From JABDMH01 sp965223105 (GTDB lineage: Bacteria; Bacteroidota; Bacteroidia; Chitinophagales; Saprospiraceae): a stretch of DNA of 64,000 nucleotides. Shown here in pieces: positions 54,186 through 61,982 of this stretch (position 1 is its first letter; each line of letters starts with the position of its first letter). Below the pieces are notes generated by a model that saw only the letters and a list, made by a program, of their open reading frames with translations, was not told the origin of the DNA and made no database searches. The DNA lies in assembly GCA_965223105.1 (NCBI GenBank), contig OZ244987.1, positions 7,440,001 through 7,504,000 on the forward strand, written 5' to 3'. The position numbers and the translations under genes are program-made.

Positions 54186-54836
54186 TTACTTGTCAACCAG
54201 GCTTTCGTAGTTCTTATATTCTTCTGAATTCATCCAGTCCTCATCAGAGATATCTTTTGGGATTGTCCAGTCTTCGATCAACATGTGAGCAGGAGGAGTT
54301 ATCCCTTTCAAGCGAAGATAGACAGCAGCTTTGCCGCGATGATGCGATTGATGTTCGAATCCCTTTATTGAGAGGCATTCCTTACTGCAACTCCAGCCGT
54401 AATAATAAGTTGGTTGACTCAGGTCGCTTTCCTTTGTCAGTCGGTCGATCATCGCATCATAACTATTCATGACAAAATCAATAATAGAATTCTTGGTTTG
54501 CAGATTAGGGTTATTGTAGACATCATCATAGTTGTCGCAATCATTGCCTCCGGCAATCATGGCAGCATAGCGGTAGTTTACACAAGCAACGTGAAGAAAT
54601 TCGTGAGCAAATGGAAGAATTTCGGGGGTCGGACGAAAATCATAATGTTCTTCAGGCATTGCCTCGAGATATTGTCGGGTAAAGATTTTGGCTCGTTCCC
54701 AATTGTCTATCAAATCACAACTGATACTTAGGTTTCCTTGATCTACGGGATTCTCATTTGCTGTTGTTTGATGATTTACGGGATTGCCACATGAAGCAAT
54801 AATGATCAGAATGGTCCAGGCTAGGAGTTCTCTCAT
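54186..54836 (-). CDS. DinB-like lipoprotein
   Basis: 216 residues. The N-terminus is a lipoprotein signal (LLAWTILIIIASCGNP). The mature part is a DinB-type bundle: WERAKIFTRQYLEAMPEEHYDFRPTPEILPFAHEFLHVACVNY, and KGFEHQSHHRGKAAVYLRLKGITPP, with the His residues that bind a divalent metal. DinB proteins are normally cytosolic, so an exported, membrane-tethered form is unusual. A second, cytosolic DinB-like protein is encoded at 42419-42865. Confidence 0.85.
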   Translation of the reverse strand: MRELLAWTILIIIASCGNPVNHQTTANENPVDQGNLSISCDLIDNWERAKIFTRQYLEAMPEEHYDFRPTPEILPFAHEFLHVACVNYRYAAMIAGGNDCDNYDDVYNNPNLQTKNSIIDFVMNSYDAMIDRLTKESDLSQPTYYYGWSCSKECLSIKGFEHQSHHRGKAAVYLRLKGITPPAHMLIEDWTIPKDISDEDWMNSEEYKNYESLVDK

Positions 54837-55215
54837 GATTGAAAAATTTTACTATGATATAATAAAAAAATATTAATTAATACCTTTTAGTGTTAACTCA
54901 AAGGAATGTCCGCTATCCGTGAAATGCCTGGATAGTTTCCTCAGTGATGTATGGGATGGACGGAGACACTTTGACGATATTGATGATGTATATATCAGAA
55001 CCAGTAAATACACTCCGAATTTCATTAAGAACTTTACAGAGTATCATCAGGCCAAGTTGCCCTCTGAGGAAACGCGCTCAGACCCTTCATGGCTAAGATA
55101 CGACTTCGTTTAAAGAGTTCTGCCCTAACTTTGGCTATACCTGCATTTTTAGCTCTGATCTTAGAAGAGACTTTTATCCATAATGTGTTTGCGTCAAACT
55201 ACTTTGCCACAGGTC
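54837..55215. other. Intergenic stretch, no gene seen
   Basis: 379 bp, starting with a very AT-rich 60 bp. A 64-codon open frame at 54919-55113 (+) has no recognisable family and is not called. Confidence 0.4.
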
Positions 55216-57837
55216 TTAAAAATCCAAGCGATAGTTTAGAAAAGGAATGAATCCATTTTGCCTCGAAGAGACCCTTCTCATTTGCAATGGATCATAAAAC
55301 ATACCTGCAATGTTTTCCCGGTTGGTCAGATTTTGACCTTCAAGAGAAAAAGTATGTGTCATGTGTGGTGCATTAATACGATAGTGGATCCCAAGGTCAA
55401 TCCTAAAATAGTACGGCAGGTGTTTCGAATTATATCGCTGCAGATCGATCACGGTTTGATTGGCTGCTATTGATTCTTCCAATAATATCGGTGAAGTGCG
55501 TAACCCCCCCACAAAGACAAGTTTGCCATTGGCCGAAATGGCATTCTTCTGCCTTAGTCCCACGGCCCACTCCTTGCCAAACAGGAAATTACTCGCATAA
55601 TTGGTGGCATAGCGAGTGGGTAATTTCAAACCGAGTAGGGTTGTAAATTTCGAATCTGATAGGGAAGCGGTCAGCAAATAGTAATAACCTTTGGAATAAA
55701 ATTTCTCATAGGTCAATTCCAACCCATAGTTGATCCCGGAACCTTTCGGAACCATTGCAGTGCCATCTCGATCATTCAGAAAAATTACCCCAAAAGCATT
55801 TGAAGTGTTTAGTATGGAGAATACGTTGTTGGAATCGGCTCCGACCGGTACATCAAATAGATACTGGTAGTAGACCTCAAGGCGAAGACGGCGGTCTGCT
55901 TCGAGTTGCCTGTCGTGACTGACTACCAAATGCCAGGCCTTGATCATCGGCAAATCCCTATTGGGAAATTCCGATGTACCATTGAGTGCCTTACGCTCTA
56001 TGAAATATGTGGAGATATGATCAGGTTTGGAATAGATACCGGTGGCTAATCCCCAGGTCCTTGTCTCACTTGATGCAAATTTAATTCCGATGCGAGGATC
56101 AATCCCGCAGGAGCCATTTAGACTTAAGTATGAAACATTAAGACCTGCTTGTAAGGACCATTTCTCGCTGAGTAAGGAGTTTAACTGCAAATAGGCATCC
56201 GAAAAATTCGTATGACCAGCATGATCGAGAAACGAAGTAAGGCTATCTGCATCTGCCACAGAAACATAATTGTAGACGAAAGATTTTCTCCGCCAATTCA
56301 GACCAGTCCGAAGAGTATTTCGTTTATCCAATTTACTGTTAAACATTATGTTTATAGCCACTTCATTATGCTGAAAGTCGGTCTGATCAACTACTTCTGA
56401 AATAAACTCCCGATCCGGTTGAAGTTCGTTTGTTTTATCTTTATATCCATACCTGGAGGTACTGATGGAAGTGCGAACGTAGCTCCTTTCCGTCAATACT
56501 GCCCGGTGCACTAACCCTATCACTCCCATGTTTTGTCTGACGATAAAATCTTGAAGTTGCCATTTAAATTGAAAATCGGAAGTATCAGCCAGCGCCTGAC
56601 CACCGGTGGCATTTTTTCCACCTAATCCGAAAAGTGAAAATGTACCGATTTTGCGCGTTGGCATATTGATCTTAAAAGAAAGGTCTTGAAATGGATCTAC
56701 TTGTGTCGGCAGTGACGGCAACAGGTGATCGACTAAATCAATGGTAGAGTAGCGATAATTAAATAAATAGGATGCCCTGGCACCCTTCTTTATGTAACCC
56801 TCCGATGAGGCTTCAATACCAAGGCTGCCGATCTGAAAGCTGTGCTCTCGCTTTTCCCAATTTCCATTTCTCATCCTCAAATCAAACACACCACTCAATG
56901 CATTGCCAAACTCAGCCGGGAAAGCTCCTGTATAAAAATCAGAATTGGTTAGTGTACGGGCACTCAGCATACTAATATTGCCGGCAGTCCCTCCTAAATC
57001 ACTGAAGTGATTGGGATTGGGAATTTCCACTCCTTCCATTCGCCAAAGCAATCCCCGTGAGCTATTTCCACGGATAATAATTTCATTAGAAAGATCATCT
57101 CCGTTCCCAGTGACACCGGCATAAGCCAACACCATCCGTGCCGGATCAGAAATAGCTGCGGCGAACCTGCTTGCCTCTTCGATGGAAAAGGACCGAGCGC
57201 TATTGGTCGTCATGTCATTGATGGTTTGTGCCGGATCGTAATGGTCTTTAATCACAATTTCTTGCATGTCGAGCGATGCTGGTAGAAGACGAACCTCTAT
57301 AAATTGGTCCTTTCCCGAGGTAACTAGGACTTGCCTTACTTGCTTTGCCTCATAACCCAGGTAGTTAATGGCAAGGTCATACCGACCGACCTTAAGGTGC
57401 TCAAAACCAAAGAATCCATTGTCATTGGTACTTGTGCCGAGTGCTGGATCTACACCAAGCACTTGTACGCTGGCACCCAATAAGGGTATGAGACTTTCAC
57501 CATCAAGCACTCGACCCCTTAACGGACGGCCAATCGGGGTATCTGACCGCAAGACGATTCGTTTTCCTGACCTCCGAAAAAGAAGGTTATGGGCTTCAAA
57601 AAAGGAGACCAGTCCCTGATCGATCTTTCCCACATAACGATAAGAAATGGTGCTATCCAACGGAAGTTTTCCATAAGAAAAGATCAGCCCGAATCGGATT
57701 TCCAGATCATCCAGTATGTGCTCTAGGGTCTTATTGTGATATTGTAACGACACGTCTTTATTTCCATCATACTGTGCCCCTAGGTCACCGAGCCATAAAC
57801 TTATAAATACCAATATAAAAGACGATTTGATACTCAT
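55216..57837 (-). CDS. TonB-dependent receptor with N-terminal STN domain
   Basis: 873 residues. Signal peptide (about 1-21), STN domain (VSLQYHNKTLEHILDDLEIRFGLIFSYGKLP), CarboxypepD_reg-like domain (LRGRVLDGESLIPLLGASVQVLG), plug (EEASRFAAAISDPARMVLAYAGVTGNGDDLSNEIIIRGNSS with YTGAFPAEFGNALSGVFDLRMRNG) and a C-terminal barrel ending in an aromatic strand (GFIPFLNYRLDF). STN domains usually relay ligand binding to an anti-sigma factor, but no FecR or ECF sigma gene adjoins. Substrate unknown. Confidence 0.9.
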   Translation of the reverse strand: MSIKSSFILVFISLWLGDLGAQYDGNKDVSLQYHNKTLEHILDDLEIRFGLIFSYGKLPLDSTISYRYVGKIDQGLVSFFEAHNLLFRRSGKRIVLRSDTPIGRPLRGRVLDGESLIPLLGASVQVLGVDPALGTSTNDNGFFGFEHLKVGRYDLAINYLGYEAKQVRQVLVTSGKDQFIEVRLLPASLDMQEIVIKDHYDPAQTINDMTTNSARSFSIEEASRFAAAISDPARMVLAYAGVTGNGDDLSNEIIIRGNSSRGLLWRMEGVEIPNPNHFSDLGGTAGNISMLSARTLTNSDFYTGAFPAEFGNALSGVFDLRMRNGNWEKREHSFQIGSLGIEASSEGYIKKGARASYLFNYRYSTIDLVDHLLPSLPTQVDPFQDLSFKINMPTRKIGTFSLFGLGGKNATGGQALADTSDFQFKWQLQDFIVRQNMGVIGLVHRAVLTERSYVRTSISTSRYGYKDKTNELQPDREFISEVVDQTDFQHNEVAINIMFNSKLDKRNTLRTGLNWRRKSFVYNYVSVADADSLTSFLDHAGHTNFSDAYLQLNSLLSEKWSLQAGLNVSYLSLNGSCGIDPRIGIKFASSETRTWGLATGIYSKPDHISTYFIERKALNGTSEFPNRDLPMIKAWHLVVSHDRQLEADRRLRLEVYYQYLFDVPVGADSNNVFSILNTSNAFGVIFLNDRDGTAMVPKGSGINYGLELTYEKFYSKGYYYLLTASLSDSKFTTLLGLKLPTRYATNYASNFLFGKEWAVGLRQKNAISANGKLVFVGGLRTSPILLEESIAANQTVIDLQRYNSKHLPYYFRIDLGIHYRINAPHMTHTFSLEGQNLTNRENIAGMFYDPLQMRRVSSRQNGFIPFLNYRLDF

Positions 57838-58479
57838 AGCAAGTCAAGCAGTACACTGCGTGCTTTGTTCTATTCAATCCTAAGCTCAAACATATTAATT
57901 GTTCGCTGACCAGGCTCATCCTCAAGCCTTAAATTTCATGGTCAGAAATTAGACCAAAGCACATAAGGTCTCTCACGCAATTGATTCGAACCAAAGAATC
58001 AAAATTTGGTGTCGTTAGTGAAGATAAATAGGAATCCTGCATCATTCATTGAATGCAGCATCTTGCAGGGACACGGTGTTACATTGCCAACGCAATAAGG
58101 AAGTTTTTCCAGATCCAGCGCTCTTGCAGTGACTAAAATGGAGTCGTTGGTCCTTATGGCTTGTTTTTGCAATAGATTCCTGGACAATTTTTCTGCTACT
58201 GATCCACCATCATCAAAAAGCTCTTCCTCAAAAGCTCGATCATTACCAATGTCTTTATGCTTTCACTACTCCAAGAGAATGATTTACGATTTGAGCTGTG
58301 ATTTGAGTAAATGCGTCTCCAATGACCTCCCCCTCTTCCCCCAACGCGCAGACGGGAGAGGTTCTTCAAGTACTTTCGGCTGCTGGTCTCCTCCTTTTCA
58401 TTTCGGGGAAAATGTTTGAGATGCTGGTCGATGTAGCAGTAGAAACCGCCTGCTCGAACGAACGGTTTCTCAATTCAAT
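57838..58479. other. Intergenic region with possible degraded gene
   Basis: 642 bp. On the minus strand two frames look protein-like. One reads ALGEEGEVIGDAFTQITAQI and stops at 58255; the other starts in the same place as KHKDIGNDRAFEEELFDDGG and runs to a stop at 57999. A single frameshift near 58258 would join them into about 125 residues. I recognise no family, so this could equally be chance. Confidence 0.25.
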
Positions 58480-59403
58480 TCAATTGAATGAAGTGCGAAA
58501 CTCCAGCGGTGTTTGTTTGGTTTTTGACTTAAACATTTTGCTGAAAGATTGAGGATGCTCAAACCCCAGTTCGTAGGCAATCTCACTCACGGACAAGTTT
58601 GTGGTTGATAATTTCACCTTTGCTTTTTCTATCAATTTGTTGTGAATGTGTTGTCGGGTTGTTTGCCCTGTTAAACTCTTTAACATACTACTTAAATAGT
58701 CAGGTGTAAGATTCAAATTTTGAGCAATATCTTGAACCGATGGCAATCCACCATCAACATTCTGACCATTAAAATAGTATTCTAAGAGCTCTTCCAACCT
58801 ATCTAATATTTGATGATTGGAAATTTTTCGTGTAAGAAATTGTCGCTGATAGAATCGTTCAGAATAGTTCAACAATAGTTCTAATTGACTAATGATAATT
58901 TGCTGACTGAATTGGTCGAGGTTCGCCTGGTATTCAGCTCTTATATTTTGTAGTATCCCATTAATGATGCTTTCCTCCTTTTCTGAAAGGAAAAGTGCTT
59001 CCCGGACTGAATAATTAAAGAACGGATATTTCTTAATACTTTTTGCCAGTGAAGTTCCAAATAGAAAGTCAGGATGAATGGCTAAAATCCAACCGGATGG
59101 TTTATTGGAAGTTGTATCTTCTTCTATCAATTGCACGGAAATCACCTGGTCAGGAGAGAAAAATGTCATTAAGCCCTCATCGAAGTCATACGACTGTTGC
59201 CCGTAGCGATATTTACCGGCTACATTTCGTTTTATGGAAATTGTGTAAAACCGCTGAATCCATTTCAGTACATTGTCTCTGGGAGTTGGTTTAATTTTGC
59301 TGTAATCTATTAAACTTATTAATGGGTGGTTCGGTGGTGGAATTTGGTTGAAGCGATGTAGGTCACTAATGGTGCTTAATCGATTTATTTTTGAAGCAGT
59401 CAT
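58480..59403 (-). CDS. AraC-family transcriptional regulator
   Basis: 307 residues. The N-terminal AraC_binding-like cupin has YRYGQQSYDFDEGLMTFFSPDQVIS and GWILAIHPDFLFGTSLAKSI; the C-terminal HTH pair is SVQDIAQNLNLTPDYLSSMLKSLTGQTTRQHIH and SVSEIAYELGFEHPQSFSKMFKSKTKQTP. This type is frequently paired with short-chain dehydrogenases in Bacteroidota, and an SDR gene lies upstream on the same strand across 414 bp. Confidence 0.9.
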   Translation of the reverse strand: MTASKINRLSTISDLHRFNQIPPPNHPLISLIDYSKIKPTPRDNVLKWIQRFYTISIKRNVAGKYRYGQQSYDFDEGLMTFFSPDQVISVQLIEEDTTSNKPSGWILAIHPDFLFGTSLAKSIKKYPFFNYSVREALFLSEKEESIINGILQNIRAEYQANLDQFSQQIIISQLELLLNYSERFYQRQFLTRKISNHQILDRLEELLEYYFNGQNVDGGLPSVQDIAQNLNLTPDYLSSMLKSLTGQTTRQHIHNKLIEKAKVKLSTTNLSVSEIAYELGFEHPQSFSKMFKSKTKQTPLEFRTSFN

Positions 59404-59817
59404 GCAACAAGGTATTGAAATTTTAGGATGGTTGTTAAGCTCTTCATCGCAAATCTAAGTTTCCTCTCATTATTTTGTATCGGACTTGAAAGAGAAAAAT
59501 TGTAAATTTTTTCCTCTTCTATTGAAAATAACGTTATAGGATCCAACAGGTTCCCTTGTGCCATTGGTCGCCTCTTTCTTATAAGAGTAGCGATTGCATA
59601 TGCTCTAACCTATGCAATCTGACCATAGATGTCAATAATGGGTGCCTAAAAGCGCGCGTTCCTGGATTGGATACATAGGCTTTTCCATTTGTTTTGAAGC
59701 CAGCTATCAGTCTTTTGTTAGTAAATACTTCGTTCTTTTTCATGATTTTGGATCAGTGTAATAAAACAGACAGTTTTGAGCACTTCAACCACCTGTTTTT
59801 TTGTTTCGGAGCCATAC
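59404..59817. other. Intergenic stretch, no gene seen
   Basis: 414 bp between the AraC and SDR genes. Minus-strand TACCTTG lies just before the AraC start but lacks one T of the -7 consensus. No repeat or RNA is recognised. Confidence 0.4.
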
Positions 59818-60687
59818 TTAAACTTTTAATTTTAGCATATCTCCCATACCAAAGGCATTATAGAGACCTTCATGAATCCGGGCCAAGTGCTCATTGTATG
59901 GTTCAATATGCGTGCCCATGCCCATATTATCCACGACAGTTCGAACAGGACGTTGCCCAGCAGGAGAGTTTATGAGATTTGCGATAGCATCCGCAACCTT
60001 TTGCGGGTTTTGAGCGGGATTGCCGGCTAGTGCTCCTTCAAAACTTTCGAATGCTTGCTTGGGGGCATGAATCATATTGCCATAGCTTTTGTTTTGTGAA
60101 GGATCTGAAGGTTGCATAAGATTTGTCATAAATCCAGTCGGATAGCCTCCAGGCTCCACAATACAAGAATCGACCCCGAATCCGGATAGCTCTACACGAT
60201 AGTTTTCGGCCAAGGCTTCCAATGCCCATTTGGAGGCATTGTAGGGACCGTAAAACGGAAATGCAATTCTTCCCAAGAGGCTGGACACATGAACAAGCAG
60301 CCCTGAGCCTTGATCTCTAAAGTGTGGAAGTATCGCTCTATTCACTCGTTGTACACCAAATACATTTACATCAAATAGATGTTTAAAATCATCAATAGTG
60401 AATTGTTCTTGAATCCCTAGAACACCAACACCGGCGTTGTTGACTACCACATCCATACCATCCATAAGCTCAATAGCCTTGGCTACTGCAGCATTTACAC
60501 TTTCATTGTCGGTAACATCTAGATCAATAATTTCTGCTCCTAAGGCAGAAAGTTCATCTGCCTTAGATTTGTTTTTTGATGTAACATTTCGCATCGTAGC
60601 AACTACCCTATGCCCTTGGCTTAGCAAAGTTTTTACCGTTAAGGCTCCAAAGCCACCATTTGCTCCGGTAACTAAAATTTTTAACAT
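59818..60687 (-). CDS. Short-chain dehydrogenase/reductase
   Basis: 289-residue classical SDR. NAD(P) binding TGANGGFGA and DVTDNES, NNAGVG, catalytic Ser in HVSSLLGR, Tyr-x-x-x-Lys in YNASKWALEAL, and PGGYPTGF after it. The usual length is about 250; the C-terminus is extended by about 40 residues. Substrate unknown. Likely controlled by the adjacent AraC regulator. Confidence 0.93.
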   Translation of the reverse strand: MLKILVTGANGGFGALTVKTLLSQGHRVVATMRNVTSKNKSKADELSALGAEIIDLDVTDNESVNAAVAKAIELMDGMDVVVNNAGVGVLGIQEQFTIDDFKHLFDVNVFGVQRVNRAILPHFRDQGSGLLVHVSSLLGRIAFPFYGPYNASKWALEALAENYRVELSGFGVDSCIVEPGGYPTGFMTNLMQPSDPSQNKSYGNMIHAPKQAFESFEGALAGNPAQNPQKVADAIANLINSPAGQRPVRTVVDNMGMGTHIEPYNEHLARIHEGLYNAFGMGDMLKLKV

Positions 60688-61074
60688 TATTCTTTGTTTG
60701 ATTTCGATGATGCAAAGATGTATGTCTAAAATTTAGCCAGTGAAACCAAATCCGGGATTACTGTAGTTGAAAGTAGCTATTTGAGTAATTTGATTCTTTA
60801 ATGCCATCAATGGATTGTTTGTTCAGCGAGAAGCGGTGGGCAGATGTTGCGAGAATTTGAGATCAACATCGTAATCTTTGCCCAGCGTGGGCATCGATAC
60901 CGTAAAAAGATGTTGATGATATCTATCAATACCAAGTATGCATTCATGCAGAGGGTGGGAGAGCCTCCTGATACTTATCTTGTGGAGATCCGTACCCTGA
61001 ATACTCGAGTGGATTGCAAGAAGCAACTCCGGTTAATTTACTGATCGGAGTCGGTTATGGATGATAACTTGCTC
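60688..61074. other. Intergenic stretch, no gene seen
   Basis: 387 bp between the SDR and DUF302 genes. Open frames of about 65 codons exist on both strands over 60823-61044 but have no family features. Confidence 0.4.
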
Positions 61075-61467
61075 CTAATTTAGACTATCTATTACTTTAA
61101 TAAGCCTTTGTTCCACCTCCCTGGCAAGGTCTCCTAGAGCCTCATTATCAACCGAACTCATCGAAGCAATCGGATTAACAGCAGAAACTTCAATCTCACC
61201 ATTTTCATGTTCTTCCACGATTACATTGCAAGGTAGGAGAACACCGATTTTATCTTCACTTTGTAATGCCTTGTAGGCAAAATGAGGATTACAGGCACCT
61301 AATATTTTGTACTTTTTAAAATCGACATCAATTTTCTTTTTTAATGTTTCTTTCACATCAATTTCAGTTAAGATTCCAAATCCTTCTTTTTTCAACTCTT
61401 CTGTTACGTGTTGGATGGCTTCATCGAAAGTCCTACCTTTTGCAATTTTGTTAAAATAATAAGCCAT
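61075..61467 (-). CDS. DUF302 protein
   Basis: 130 residues of the DUF302 fold: FDEAIQHVTEELKKEGFGILTEIDVKETLKKKIDVDFKKYKILGACNPHFAYKALQSEDKIGVLLPCNVIVEE. This small alpha/beta domain is linked in other bacteria to reactive-chlorine (RclB-like) and sulfur-related systems, but its activity is unknown. Cytosolic, single gene. Confidence 0.9.
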   Translation of the reverse strand: MAYYFNKIAKGRTFDEAIQHVTEELKKEGFGILTEIDVKETLKKKIDVDFKKYKILGACNPHFAYKALQSEDKIGVLLPCNVIVEEHENGEIEVSAVNPIASMSSVDNEALGDLAREVEQRLIKVIDSLN

Positions 61468-61982
61468 GATTTTCTTTTTTTTTATTATCCTTAATGTATA
61501 AAACGATTACCCATGATCGGCATGTAACCAAGCAATTCTAAAACTATACACCGTCATGCAGATACCGCAATTTAAGAAAGTTAAGAAAAGTAATAAGCAT
61601 TGCCAATGCTTCGAGTAGCCGCCTTAAGGCTATTTGAGGCTGCTCACCACCTGAAACTCTCTCCTGTAAAGGATTTAACATTATTGCATTGGCATCTATT
61701 GTGGAGCCAATGAGTGGATTAGGGATGGCAGGCTTGAGCTGTAGAATAATCGATCATGGGTAAGGTACGATGGGATGAAACGGCCAATGGCAGATCGTCT
61801 TATAAAACAGCGCAAGGGCAAGTCCTGAATTTCCCGCCTTTCAGAGTCTATTAACTCGGCATTTTGACCGACCATCTTTGATAAGATTGTTCTTCACGTA
61901 GGTAAAAAAGCATCTCTAGAGCACTTGAGATACAAATTAATTTCAATAATAATTCGATATTTATATGTTCATGGTCAGTCAG
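61468..61982. other. Intergenic region, no gene seen
   Basis: 515 bp between the DUF302 gene and the divergent cyclase/AAA gene. It begins with a T-rich run upstream of the DUF302 start. No RNA, repeat or promoter is confidently seen. Confidence 0.4.

Noticed and set aside
54919..55113. 64-codon open frame on the plus strand
   Set aside because: No recognisable family, no start signal, and sits in a weakly coding intergenic stretch.
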